In this document: positions 9,176-18,265 of the stretch, piece after piece
Layout: each line of letters starts with the position of its first letter
Numbering within the stretch: the stretch's first letter is position 1
NCBI GenBank assembly: GCA_947501325.1
Contig: CANMVC010000002.1
Coordinates: 744,001-808,000 of the forward strand
Length of the DNA: 64,000 nt
Origin: an uncultured Sphingomonadaceae bacterium
GTDB lineage: Bacteria > Pseudomonadota > Alphaproteobacteria > Sphingomonadales > Sphingomonadaceae
Reading direction: 5' to 3'
Position numbers and translations under genes: made by a program
Notes under the pieces: generated by a model
The model's input: the letters and a program-made list of their open reading frames with translations, nothing else
Database searches by the model: none
What the model was told of the DNA's origin: nothing

Positions 9176-9221
9176 CGACCGAGATCCTCGATTATTCCCA
9201 CAACTAAAGTTAGTTAAAGTT

Positions 9222-9240
9222 GCGAATTATTTTCATTATC
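9222..9240 (+). promoter_or_regulatory. Fur-box-like site upstream of fbpA
   Basis: The 19 bases match 14 of 19 positions of the classical Fur box (GATAATGATAATCATTATC), with the right half (TTTCATTATC) nearly complete. The site lies 110 bp before the fbpA start, which suits iron repression of the importer. Alphaproteobacterial Fur or Irr sites can differ, so this is a prediction. Confidence 0.5.
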
Positions 9241-9349
9241 AATTATAGTCAGAAAATTGCTTGGACTGATTCGGTCGCGAATATCTACAACCATGCCAAT
9301 CGAGAGTTTTGCTCAGTTCAGAACACCGCGGTGCCAGAGGAAAGAAAAA

Positions 9350-10390
9350 ATGCGTTTACGATTAATGACTTTGATGTTGGCAGTTTTCAGTTTGACGGCA
9401 TGCGAGAATAAACAGTCTGATGGAACCGGCGCATCCGGGTCCGACCAAATGCTCGTTGTATTTTCGTCCCGTCATTATGATTCCGATTATGCGTTATATG
9501 ACGCATTCGAGAAAGAGACCGGCGTCGACGTCCGAACGATTGAAGCTGATGGCGACCTGTTGGTCGAGCGATTAAAATCAGATGGCGCGCGCAGTCCGGC
9601 CGACGTGATCATTACGGTCGATGCTGGCCGACTCTGGCGGGCTGAACAGGAAGGTCTGTTTGCACCACTGCAATCTGACATACTCGATGACGCTATACCA
9701 GCAGCAATGCGGCATCCGGATGGCCTTTGGTATGGCTTGGCGAGCCGCGCGCGCGTGCTCGTTTACGCGACGGATCGCGTGGAAGAAGACCAGCTCAGTG
9801 GATATGAAAGCCTTGCCGATCCAGTCTTCAAAGGCCGGGTGTGTGCGCGGTCCTCCGGAAATATTTATAATATTTCACTGCTCGCCGCGCTTATTGATCG
9901 CTGGGGTCCGGAAAAGGCACAAGACTGGGCTAGCAGCGTGGCGGCCAATTTCGCTCGCGATCCTTTAGGTGGCGATACTGACCAGATCAAAGCAGTGGCT
10001 GCTGGCGAATGTGATGTAGCTCTGGTCAACCACTACTATTTTGCGCGGCTGATGAACGATGAAAAGGACAAAGATATTGTCAGCAGTCTTGCGGTATTTT
10101 GGCCAAATGCTGGTGAAGGCGTGCATGTCAATGTATCGGGTGCCGGGGTTGCAAAAAATGCTCCAAATCCTGAGCTGGCAAAGCGGTTCATCGAATTCGC
10201 CGTCAGCGAGCAGCCGCAGCGCTTTTTCGCCGAATTGACCAATGAATATCCCGCTGCAACGGCGGTAAAATATGACAACAGCGCTTTGGCTGAACTGGGC
10301 GAATTTAAGGCTGATCCAATCAGCTTGTTGAAGCTGGGTGAGAATCAAGCCGAAGCGCAGCGCCTTTTTGATCGTGCCGGCTGGCCCTGA
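9350..10390 (+). CDS. fbpA: Ferric iron ABC transporter, substrate-binding lipoprotein
   Basis: A protein of 346 residues with a lipoprotein signal (lipobox LTAC) followed by a family 1-type iron-binding fold. Recognisable segments are VVFSSRHYDSDYALYDAFE at the start of the mature protein and the paired tyrosines in VNHYYFARL, which in FbpA/FutA proteins bind Fe(III). The ATG at 9350 has a good RBS (AGAGGAAAG); longer in-frame starts would bury the signal peptide. It is the first gene of fbpABC and captures iron in the periplasm. Confidence 0.9.
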   Translation: MRLRLMTLMLAVFSLTACENKQSDGTGASGSDQMLVVFSSRHYDSDYALYDAFEKETGVDVRTIEADGDLLVERLKSDGARSPADVIITVDAGRLWRAEQEGLFAPLQSDILDDAIPAAMRHPDGLWYGLASRARVLVYATDRVEEDQLSGYESLADPVFKGRVCARSSGNIYNISLLAALIDRWGPEKAQDWASSVAANFARDPLGGDTDQIKAVAAGECDVALVNHYYFARLMNDEKDKDIVSSLAVFWPNAGEGVHVNVSGAGVAKNAPNPELAKRFIEFAVSEQPQRFFAELTNEYPAATAVKYDNSALAELGEFKADPISLLKLGENQAEAQRLFDRAGWP

Positions 10391-10407
10391 ACGCTACAAG
10401 CCATAGA

Positions 10408-12021
10408 ATGAAACTGTCTTCCAGGGAGCGCTGGCGCGGGGTTAGTCCGGCACCAATTGGCATATTCGCTGCTCTGCTTTGCACATTGCCTGCTATCGCA
10501 CTGATCCCCATGGCTATCGCTGATGGGGGGTCGCATATCGGGCACCTGATCGATACCCAGCTGACCAGCTATGCCCTGAATTCAATCACAATAGTGGTGA
10601 TGACAGTTATCGGCACCCTGCTGCTCGGGGTACCAACGGCTTGGCTAACAACCCGCTATAATTTTCCCGGACGCGGCCTGTTGTCAGTAGCATTACCGCT
10701 GCCACTGGCAATGCCTAGCTATATCGCTGCATATGCCTGGCTCTCCATGACGTCTAACGGGGGACCATTTCATGATTTGACCAACGGATATATGCCGACT
10801 GTCAGCGGTGTAGCAGGCGCAGCTTTCGTCTTTTCGATCTGCCTCTACCCGTATGTATATTTGCTCTCACGGCAAGCCTTCGAGAGTCGCGGCGTGAACA
10901 GTTATGAGGCGGCAAGAACACTGGGGTCTTCGCCAATCAAAGCTTTTTGGAAAGTGTCTCTCCCGCTAGCTCGTCCCGCGATCATGGCCGGCATGGCTCT
11001 GGTAGTCATGGAAACTCTGGCCGACTATGGAACAGTCGACTTTCTCGGCACGCCTACTTTTACCGTCGGCATCTTGCGAGCCTGGATTTCGCTTGGTGAC
11101 CCCGAAGCGGCAGCGCGGTTGGCCCTGATCCTGCTAGTGACGACCTTGCTTGTTTTCGGGGGCGAAAGGCTATCACGGCGAGGTCAAAGCGTGGCGGAAA
11201 ATGGTGGGCGCAGCAAACCTTTGCAACGCGTCAGCCTGTCATCGCATACTGCTCTTTTCGCAATATTGTGTTGCACCATCCCGGTCATATTCGGATTGAT
11301 CGCGCCGGTCTGGTACTTGGCAATACTTGCGCTGGAAACTGCCCCTGTCCGTTCTCCTGTAGATGCATTGCAAGGCACATTGTTGGTTGCATCCCTTTCC
11401 GCTCTGATTGCAGTAGCCGTTGGGCTGGGCGCTGCTTATGCTGATCGAACCGGTGGTTGGTTCGCGAACGTGTCGGTGCGCGTTGCCCATGCAGGATATG
11501 CCGTGCCAGGGGCTGTCGCAGCGCTCGGAGTGATCGCGCTGTTGGCTGCTGCCCAGAGCCTCATCGATACAGTTTTCGGATCCGTCGCACCGTTGATCGC
11601 GGGGGGCGGCATCATTGCTCTTCTTTTCGCCTATCAGGCCCGTTTTGCCGCCGCGGCCATTGGACCATGTGAAAGCGCCTTAGCGCGAATCCCCTTCACC
11701 ATGGACCGCGCTGCCCGGTCGCTGGGTGCTAGCCGTTGGGCTGTCATCAGGCGCATCCATGTCCCATTGGCATTGGGCGGTATTGTCACGGCTGCATTGC
11801 TGGTATTTGTAGAGGTAATGAAAGAATTACCGGCCACAATGATATTGCGCCCCTTAGATTTTGAGACATTGGCGGTCAGCGCACATCATTTTGCATCGGA
11901 CGAGCGGCTCACACAAGCAGCCTTACCATCCTTATTGCTGATCATGCTGGGCCTACCGATTATGATTTTAGTAAGCTGGATGATGTCCCGTCAGCAAAAA
12001 GAAAGTGCCTTCGATGAATGA
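10408..12021 (+). CDS. fbpB: Ferric iron ABC transporter, fused permease
   Basis: A permease of 537 residues made of two homologous halves, about 12 membrane segments in total. Each half has a cytoplasmic EAA-type coupling loop: EAARTLGSSPIKAFWKVSLP in the first half and RAARSLGASRWAVIRRIHVP in the second. This is the usual fused form of the FbpB/SfuB family. It starts 17 nt after fbpA and overlaps fbpC, so the three are cotranscribed. Confidence 0.94.
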   Translation: MKLSSRERWRGVSPAPIGIFAALLCTLPAIALIPMAIADGGSHIGHLIDTQLTSYALNSITIVVMTVIGTLLLGVPTAWLTTRYNFPGRGLLSVALPLPLAMPSYIAAYAWLSMTSNGGPFHDLTNGYMPTVSGVAGAAFVFSICLYPYVYLLSRQAFESRGVNSYEAARTLGSSPIKAFWKVSLPLARPAIMAGMALVVMETLADYGTVDFLGTPTFTVGILRAWISLGDPEAAARLALILLVTTLLVFGGERLSRRGQSVAENGGRSKPLQRVSLSSHTALFAILCCTIPVIFGLIAPVWYLAILALETAPVRSPVDALQGTLLVASLSALIAVAVGLGAAYADRTGGWFANVSVRVAHAGYAVPGAVAALGVIALLAAAQSLIDTVFGSVAPLIAGGGIIALLFAYQARFAAAAIGPCESALARIPFTMDRAARSLGASRWAVIRRIHVPLALGGIVTAALLVFVEVMKELPATMILRPLDFETLAVSAHHFASDERLTQAALPSLLLIMLGLPIMILVSWMMSRQQKESAFDE

Positions 12022-13054
12022 TAACGTCATCAGCGCAACCGGACTCATTAAATCGTGGCGCGGTCGCCGGGTGCTCGATAATGTTGACATTGATCTGGTG
12101 CGCGGTCGGGTGACCGCTGTTCTGGGACCGTCAGGAACTGGGAAATCCACCTTGTTGCGCGTTATTGCGGGGCTCGAAAATGTAGACAGTGGGCAGGTCA
12201 GAACTGCTGATAAGCTGTTAACCGATGGGCTCGTCTTGATACCCCCCGAACGTCGCAATATCGGCTTGGTCTTCCAGGACTTCGCCTTGTTTCCACACCT
12301 CAGCGCAATTGATAACGTCATGTTTGGGCTGGTCGAAGGATCAAGCACCATGCGGCGAGAGCTCGCGCTCCGACAGTTGGATTCTGTGCAGATGGTGGAT
12401 AAGGCTGAAGCTTATCCCCACACATTATCGGGGGGTGAGCAACAGCGCGTAGCTTTGGCTCGTGCGTTGGCGCCGGGCCCGGATGTGGTACTGATGGACG
12501 AGGCTTTTTCCGGACTTGATGCGAAATTACGCGTCGAGCTGCGTAATACAGCGCTCAATGCACTCAACGAATCTGGAGCTGCCGTTCTCGTGGTTACTCA
12601 TGACGCCGAAGAAGCCATGTTCATGGCCGATGAATTGGCACTGATGGTGGACGGAAAAATCATCCAATCTGGCCCACCGAAAGATTTGTATTTAGCACCC
12701 CAATCTCTTGCGTCAGCGCGCCTTTTGGGAGAAGTTAACAGCTGGACGGGCCCAGTTCGCGACGGAAAGCTTCACAGTCCATTCGGCTCGGTCAGCATCG
12801 AGAAAGCAGAAGACAACCAATCCGCAACCTTAATGGTGCGGCCCGAGGGTCTCATTTTGGTAGATAATCCCACCGGCCACTTAGATATTGTCGAAACGCG
12901 CTTCTTAGGGGCATCTATCGCAATAACGGTTTGTGCGGTGACCGGTGAAACCTGGTCGAGCCGCATGCCGATTGGCTCACAGTTCCGGAAAGGGATGAAG
13001 GTGGACGCCAGCTTCACACCCCATTTGACAACGACTGTGCGGTCTGACCGCTAA
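12014..13054 (+). CDS. fbpC: Ferric iron ABC transporter, ATP-binding protein
   Basis: An ATPase of 346 residues with Walker A (GPSGTGKST), Q-loop (VFQDFALFPH), signature (LSGGEQQRVALARAL), Walker B (VVLMDEAFSGLDAK) and H-loop (VVTHDAEEAM). The C-terminal ~110 residues form a regulatory beta domain as in FbpC/PotA. The ATG at 12014 overlaps the end of fbpB by 8 nt; a GTG nine bases upstream is an alternative. It powers Fe(III) import. Confidence 0.94.
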   Translation: MNDNVISATGLIKSWRGRRVLDNVDIDLVRGRVTAVLGPSGTGKSTLLRVIAGLENVDSGQVRTADKLLTDGLVLIPPERRNIGLVFQDFALFPHLSAIDNVMFGLVEGSSTMRRELALRQLDSVQMVDKAEAYPHTLSGGEQQRVALARALAPGPDVVLMDEAFSGLDAKLRVELRNTALNALNESGAAVLVVTHDAEEAMFMADELALMVDGKIIQSGPPKDLYLAPQSLASARLLGEVNSWTGPVRDGKLHSPFGSVSIEKAEDNQSATLMVRPEGLILVDNPTGHLDIVETRFLGASIAITVCAVTGETWSSRMPIGSQFRKGMKVDASFTPHLTTTVRSDR

Positions 13055-13184
13055 ACCAAGCGACAGGATAGTTTAGAGCATGTTGTTGCCAGATACTATC
13101 AGGGGAATTCTGATTACAGTTGCGACATCTTCGGCCGCTGGCCATACTCACGGCTGAACAATTCAAACAGGTCGGAATATAATT

Positions 13185-14051
13185 ATGAGCGAATGGGTAT
13201 TGGGCATCATGGGCGGATCCGGTCTGTATCAATTGGATGCGTTGCAGGATGCTGAATGGGTATCGACGGCCACGCCTTGGGGGGCCCCGTCTGACGATTT
13301 GCTCGTTGGCCATATCGATGGTGTTAAATGTGTTTTCCTCCCGCGCCATGGTCGCGGACATCATCTCGGGCCAAGTCAGTTGAATTTTCGCGCCAATATT
13401 GACGCCATGAAGCAAATGGGCGTGACGGATCTCATATCCATTTCCGCCGTGGGATCACTCGCAGAAGATCTACCACCAGGGCATTTTATTGTTGTTGATC
13501 AGTTTATCGATCGCACTTTCGCGAGGGAAAAAAGCTTTTTCGGAGATGGTTTGGTTGCCCACGTGTCCGTCGCTGACCCTGTCTGTTCGCGCCTATCTGG
13601 ATTTGCCGCTGAGGCTGCGCGCAAGGCTGGCGCAGATGTTCGCGAGGGTGGGACCTATATCGCTATGGAGGGACCGCAATTTTCGTCGCGTGCAGAGAGC
13701 CATCTCTATCGCCAGTGGGGCGCGCATGTGATCGGAATGACGGCAATGCCGGAAGCAAAATTGGCTCGCGAAGCGGAACTCCCTTATGCGCTGATAGGTA
13801 TGGTCACCGACTATGATTGTTGGCGAGAAAATGAAGCGCCGGTCGAGGTCGACGCCGTAATCGCTCAGATGCATAACAACGCAGCTAAAGCCCGCGAGCT
13901 GGTCGCGCATCTCGCAATCAGTTTGCCGGCGGAACGCGAAGCCAGTCCGATTGATAATGTTCTTGATTTTGCATTGATTACTGATCCATCCGCCCGCGAC
14001 CCCATATTAGCCGCAAAGCTACAAAATATCGCCGGACGAGCATTAGGCTGA
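13185..14051 (+). CDS. mtnP: S-methyl-5'-thioadenosine phosphorylase
   Basis: An enzyme of 288 residues of the PNP/MTAP fold: IMGGSGLYQLD at the N-terminus, the phosphate-loop segment RHGRGHHLGPSQLNFRANI, the nucleoside-binding segment YIAMEGPQFSSRAES, and the base-site segment VTDYDCW. It splits methylthioadenosine, and probably other 5'-deoxyadenosyl compounds, into adenine and the ribose phosphate. Its end overlaps the convergent radical SAM gene by 9 nt. Besides methionine salvage, this neighbourhood allows a role in processing a 5'-deoxyadenosyl product; see the finding. Confidence 0.93.
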   Translation: MSEWVLGIMGGSGLYQLDALQDAEWVSTATPWGAPSDDLLVGHIDGVKCVFLPRHGRGHHLGPSQLNFRANIDAMKQMGVTDLISISAVGSLAEDLPPGHFIVVDQFIDRTFAREKSFFGDGLVAHVSVADPVCSRLSGFAAEAARKAGADVREGGTYIAMEGPQFSSRAESHLYRQWGAHVIGMTAMPEAKLAREAELPYALIGMVTDYDCWRENEAPVEVDAVIAQMHNNAAKARELVAHLAISLPAEREASPIDNVLDFALITDPSARDPILAAKLQNIAGRALG

Positions 14052-15002
14052 GCAGCTTGCTCCGCCGAGCACGCAAAAACGCGCGCAATGCGGATGGTTG
14101 AGTTTTACGGTTTGAGAAGCCTCGGCAAGCGTTTCTCCCATGTCAAATTGTGGATCATAGGGCAGCAGAGTGCACGCCGCGACGCGGGGGGTTGCTTCGC
14201 CTTTGCGTTTTACGACCATCCGGCTGGATGCGCACATGATGTTCGCCGGTGAAACATCCAAGATATCCCAACAGGCCGTTGTGATTTCAGCAACGTCCGC
14301 TTTTTCATCCATGGCCGGAAACAAAACCAAAGCCATCGGATCGCTTGCGTCAATCGAAAGACCATGCGCATTAAATAGAGCAGCATATCCTTTTCGCGCT
14401 GTGGCTTCACTCTCGCCATCCAAGTGCCGCCCGGCAATTGTCGTTTGGATATTGTTCGACGCAAGCCAATTAAGGCCGTCAATGGCTTTGTTCCAACTAT
14501 TGGCCCCTCGCTCAGCATCGTGCACTTGCTGTGTAAAATGATCGAGGCTGACCCTGATGGTCAGCCTATCGCGATGCGGCAGTGCCAATAATTGTTTTTC
14601 AAATCTCCGCATCGGCCGCATGGCATTAGACAATACCAGCACCTCAAATCCGCGTTCCAGGCATAGGGCAAGGATGGGCATAATCTCGCCATTCATGAAC
14701 GGCTCGCCACCGGTGAAAGCAATTTCTCGCGTAGGCAGTCCGCTATCAGCTATTTCATCCAGATATGAACGGACTTCGGCGACCGAGATATAGACTAAAG
14801 CATCGTTGGTTGGAGAGCTTTCAATATAGCAGCTTTTGCAGGCAAGATTACAAAGCGTACCGGTATTGAACCATAAAGTTTCCAGGCCGGTCATCGCCAC
14901 TGAAGCACGCTGCTCGCCCTTTGATGTTAACAGCGGATCTTTAAACTTGCCATGTGCGAGAGGCCTGACCTCGGCGATTATAAATGGAGATATTGCTGTC
15001 AT
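14043..15002 (-). CDS. Radical SAM enzyme, rSAM/selenodomain-associated context
   Basis: A protein of 319 residues with the radical SAM cluster motif CNLACKSC (CxxxCxxC) in FNTGTLCNLACKSCYIE at about residues 47-63, then the SAM-binding segment FTGGEPFM and a TIM-barrel body. The C-terminus has an extra Cys-rich tail (CARFCVLGGASCSA) that may hold a second cluster. It is the third gene of a minus-strand run after the two transferases typical of rSAM/selenodomain (arsenosugar-type) loci. It does not look like canonical ArsS, so substrate and product are unknown. Confidence 0.8.
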   Translation of the reverse strand: MTAISPFIIAEVRPLAHGKFKDPLLTSKGEQRASVAMTGLETLWFNTGTLCNLACKSCYIESSPTNDALVYISVAEVRSYLDEIADSGLPTREIAFTGGEPFMNGEIMPILALCLERGFEVLVLSNAMRPMRRFEKQLLALPHRDRLTIRVSLDHFTQQVHDAERGANSWNKAIDGLNWLASNNIQTTIAGRHLDGESEATARKGYAALFNAHGLSIDASDPMALVLFPAMDEKADVAEITTACWDILDVSPANIMCASSRMVVKRKGEATPRVAACTLLPYDPQFDMGETLAEASQTVKLNHPHCARFCVLGGASCSA

Positions 15003-15104
15003 GCTTATTATTTCGCCCGGTTAAGCCGCTTGGTTACATATCTGAGCATAAAAGCAAATAAATATGTTATTTTAACCGGTTTGGGGGCTTTCGGCGCAGC
15101 GGCG

Positions 15105-15833
15105 CTAGCGAATGTCGGGATAATGGTCCGCCAGTCGTTTGCGTGCGCCCATAGCCCACATCATACCAACTTTGACGTAAATCCAATTGGCACGCCATCG
15201 ACCCCATGCAACTATGCGTCGATCCGACGTCCATACCCAGCGACGTATCATCCGTGTATGGCCAAAGCGTGCAAGTTTGATGCAAAGGTCTGCCTCCTCC
15301 ATCACCACAACATCTTCATCGCATCCACCGACCGCCAGAAACTGCTCCCGTCGAAAAAACATAGCGTGATCACCGAAAAGCAACCGTACACCTTTGAAAA
15401 ATAGCCGAGGTCGCATTAACAAGGGGATATACGAAGTCTTTAGCCAATTGTGGACCGTGGATCCCCACCTTGTACCACTTGGCCCAGCAATACGCGGCGT
15501 AAAACTCGCTAGGGACAGTTTGGTGTCATCCATCGCTTTGCGGATTTCCTCGACCGCATCGACCGGTAAAAGCGAGTCTGCGTGAAGCACACAGATAATA
15601 TCACCGCTAGCCTGCAAAACCCCAAAATTGATTTGTGCCCCGCGCCCGCGCTTCGGGGATAAAAGGACGGTTAAACCACCCTCTGTTGCGATTTTTCTGG
15701 TTGCATCTTCGCTGCCACCGTCGATCAACAATATTTCATCCGCTGGTGGGTCGAGTGCGTCCAGACATGCCAACGTGGCTGGTAGCCCCTGCTCTTCATT
15801 TAACGCCGGCACCAGGATCGTGACTATGCTCAT
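15105..15833 (-). CDS. TIGR04283-type glycosyltransferase (rSAM-associated transferase 2)
   Basis: A family 2 glycosyltransferase of 242 residues: ILVPALNEEQGLPATLACL at the N-terminus, the nucleotide-binding LIDGGSEDATRKIA, then a DxD-like ICVLHADSLLP. The length and the partner (DUF2064 transferase 19 nt upstream) fit the TIGR04283 family, which is annotated as arsenosugar biosynthesis glycosyltransferase or rSAM/selenodomain-associated transferase 2. A C-terminal hydrophobic patch may give membrane association. The acceptor is unknown. Confidence 0.83.
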   Translation of the reverse strand: MSIVTILVPALNEEQGLPATLACLDALDPPADEILLIDGGSEDATRKIATEGGLTVLLSPKRGRGAQINFGVLQASGDIICVLHADSLLPVDAVEEIRKAMDDTKLSLASFTPRIAGPSGTRWGSTVHNWLKTSYIPLLMRPRLFFKGVRLLFGDHAMFFRREQFLAVGGCDEDVVVMEEADLCIKLARFGHTRMIRRWVWTSDRRIVAWGRWRANWIYVKVGMMWAMGARKRLADHYPDIR

Positions 15834-15852
15834 AATCGGTCCTTAGTCATAT

Positions 15853-16530
15853 TCATGCAGTCAACCAAGGCCATCGCGCGAGGTCATCCGGCGTATCACA
15901 ATCACTCAATGTTTCGAGGAGTTTGCAGGTCAAGCGGCGTTCGGCAACACGTCTTAGTGTTTCAGGCAAAACCTGATCGGTGCTCCACGGCATATCTTCA
16001 AACAAGAACGGATAGGAACCATTGACCCCAATGCAATAATAACCGCCGTCTTCCGCTGGGCCAACAACCACATCATGATCGTGCAATGCGGTAATCGCCT
16101 GTTCGATGTGATGACTTTTTAATTCAGGCGTATCAGAACCAAAGAAGAGCACGGGTGTGGGCTGCAATGCGTCCAATAAGCGGGTGGTCAGGTCCCCCTC
16201 CGCTTGAGCAACAAAAGTCAGATCATCACCCAACCATTTTCCGAAAGCAGCTTTGTCCGCCCCCGTATATCGAATTTCGACTTGGCAATTGCTGGATTTC
16301 AATGTCGCGACAGTTCGCTCCGTCAAAATCCTGTGGACTGCCGCCGCGCCATCCGGGCCGATGGCGGGGATGAGGCGGGTCTTCGCGTGCCCCGCTGCAG
16401 GAAAGCGGGTGAATAAAACCGCTCTGCATGGCTGATTTTCCACTCGATTGTTCACCTTTTCGATGGGAAGTCGGATTTGATATCGGCCTGAGTTTGTTTT
16501 CAAACTGATATGAACGACTTTTTTAGACAT
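15853..16530 (-). CDS. TIGR04282/DUF2064 nucleotidyltransferase-like (rSAM-associated transferase 1)
   Basis: A protein of 225 residues with the CofC/MobA-like fold: FTRFPAAGHAKTRLIPAIGP, then FFGSDTPEL and VVGPAEDGGYYCIGV. This is the DUF2064/TIGR04282 family. The family motif starts only at about residue 38, so the N-terminal ~35 residues may be an extension or the true start may be an internal GTG near residue 25 or 30. It heads the transcription unit that continues through the glycosyltransferase and radical SAM genes, and is divergent from the sensor kinase. Confidence 0.83.
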   Translation of the reverse strand: MSKKVVHISLKTNSGRYQIRLPIEKVNNRVENQPCRAVLFTRFPAAGHAKTRLIPAIGPDGAAAVHRILTERTVATLKSSNCQVEIRYTGADKAAFGKWLGDDLTFVAQAEGDLTTRLLDALQPTPVLFFGSDTPELKSHHIEQAITALHDHDVVVGPAEDGGYYCIGVNGSYPFLFEDMPWSTDQVLPETLRRVAERRLTCKLLETLSDCDTPDDLARWPWLTA

Positions 16531-16765
16531 GGAGCAAGCAATATCATTACTGATAAGAAGCTTAGGACTTTAAGGGATGAAGCCATAACGAACTTCCATG
16601 AAGGATGTCTCGCCAATGTCACGTCCACCAATCAACAGTGAAATGTTGGCAAAAATACTTTGGTTGGTCAATATGAGTTAATGCGCGTCAATCCCTATAT
16701 GACCATCCACATTTGATCCACAATTGGGCTCCAAACCATATTCTCGAGGGGCGGCTATAAAACCA

Positions 16766-18265
16766 ATGCAACTACGACTGTTTCATAAGCTATTTTTCTT
16801 AATCGGACTGACCGCTTTGGTGGCGTCCTTAGCTATGGCCAGCGTGTTGTCACTTAATCTCAGTCGCGGTTTTGCCGATTATCTTGCTGCGCGCGATGCG
16901 GAGATTTTGGATGGATTTGTCGCTACGATATCAACCGAACTTGCAAATGAAGAAAATCTTTCAGCTCTTCGACAAGGCAATTTAAACCTGCAGGACGTGT
17001 TTCAAGATCTAACGCGAACCGGACAAGTTAGGGGTTTCCAACCCCGACCTCGAGGTACCGGCGCGAATATGCGTCCGAACGATGGCGGACGCCCGCGCAG
17101 ACCAATGCGCGCGCACTCCGGGGAAGTGAATCCACCACCGCCACCTCCGCCGCCTGGAGCTTTTGGGCCCAGACTACTATTGTTTGATGCCAACGGCGTG
17201 CAGGTCGCTGGTCCCCGACCGCCGCAAAACGAACGGCGGGTCAATATGGTTGAGCGCCCCATCATGGTCGAGGGCATCTTAGCTGGAACCGCGCGACTGT
17301 TGCCGCGTGGACCGTCGCCTAACAATGTTGATGCCCGTTTCTTGCGCAGCCAATATATCGGATCGGCCGTTTTGACCGCAGCCTTGTTGATATTGGCTGG
17401 CATCGCCGCGCTGCTGTTAGCCCGTTCTGGCACAAAGCGGCTAAGCGATATGCAAATCGCTACCGACGCCATAGCCAGCGGCGATCTGGAGGCACGCGTT
17501 GCCACCAAAGGACATGATGAAATCGCTGCCATGGGTGAGAATATCAATATCATGGCGGCTAGTCTCGCCAAACTGGACAGCGCCCGGAGGCGATGGCTAG
17601 CCGAAATCGGTCATGAACTGAGAACACCGTTAACCGTTCTAGTCGGGGAACTCGATGCGCTGAAAGATGGTATTAGACCGATTGATATGGCGGCCATTCA
17701 GTCCCTTTCGGACGAGGCCAAATTACTCAGTCGGCTGGTAGAAGACCTTCATTTCCTTGCGATTTCTGATTTGTCCGCTCCGTCTTGTCAATTTGATAAA
17801 ACTGATGCGGCGGCATTGATCAAGTCCGTTGCTGCGCGTTTTAGGCCTCAGATGGAAGAGGCTAGGTTGCAATTGAAGGTTGACCTAGGGTCGATTCAAT
17901 CCCTTGCGGTCTGTTGGGATAGCACGCGGATTGAACAACTCCTCGGTACGCTGCTGACCAATTCCCAGCGCTATACGGATGCGCCCGGGACAGTTCGGAT
18001 AAGCTTGGTACAGGAAAGCGACAAAGTGCGAATCACAATCGAGGACAGCGCGCCTGGCGTGCCTTCGGAACATCTACCACATCTGTTTGAGCCGCTTTAC
18101 CGGCTTGATGAGGCCAGAAACCGTGCGACCGGAGGAAGCGGCCTGGGGCTTGCGGTCAGCAGAGCCATCGTCCGCGCGCATGGCGGGACGATTACCGCAC
18201 AATCCTCGGCAAAAGGCGGTCTTTTGGTCGACATAAAATTGCCAGTGGAAAGTAGTGCGCCATGA
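16766..18265 (+). CDS. HAMP sensor histidine kinase (BaeS-like)
   Basis: A kinase of 499 residues. TM1 (~7-30) and TM2 (~196-216) flank a periplasmic domain of ~165 residues that contains a proline run (NPPPPPPPPGAF) and several Arg/Pro-rich stretches. HAMP, HisKA (H-box EIGHELRTPLT) and HATPase_c (GSGLGLAVSRAIV) follow. The ATG at 16766 is preferred over a TTG 42 bases upstream. Its last bases overlap the response regulator's start. The BaeS resemblance suggests envelope, metal or solvent stress sensing; the signal is unknown. Confidence 0.92.
   Translation: MQLRLFHKLFFLIGLTALVASLAMASVLSLNLSRGFADYLAARDAEILDGFVATISTELANEENLSALRQGNLNLQDVFQDLTRTGQVRGFQPRPRGTGANMRPNDGGRPRRPMRAHSGEVNPPPPPPPPGAFGPRLLLFDANGVQVAGPRPPQNERRVNMVERPIMVEGILAGTARLLPRGPSPNNVDARFLRSQYIGSAVLTAALLILAGIAALLLARSGTKRLSDMQIATDAIASGDLEARVATKGHDEIAAMGENINIMAASLAKLDSARRRWLAEIGHELRTPLTVLVGELDALKDGIRPIDMAAIQSLSDEAKLLSRLVEDLHFLAISDLSAPSCQFDKTDAAALIKSVAARFRPQMEEARLQLKVDLGSIQSLAVCWDSTRIEQLLGTLLTNSQRYTDAPGTVRISLVQESDKVRITIEDSAPGVPSEHLPHLFEPLYRLDEARNRATGGSGLGLAVSRAIVRAHGGTITAQSSAKGGLLVDIKLPVESSAP

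Larger units (their letters stand above)
8527..9349. other. Gene-poor intergenic region between ahpC and fbpA
   Basis: These ~820 bases hold no convincing gene. Short open frames lack RBSs and recognisable composition. The left part (8527-9000) is AT-rich and should hold the ahpC promoter. The right part holds an exact EcfG-type promoter, a strong GC hairpin, a second nested hairpin and a Fur-box-like site, listed separately. Confidence 0.7.

Noticed and set aside
9063-9248. A possible 61-codon gene after the orphan EcfG promoter
   Set aside because: It needs a TTG start inside the GC hairpin, has no RBS and overlaps the Fur-box-like site. The stretch is treated as non-coding.
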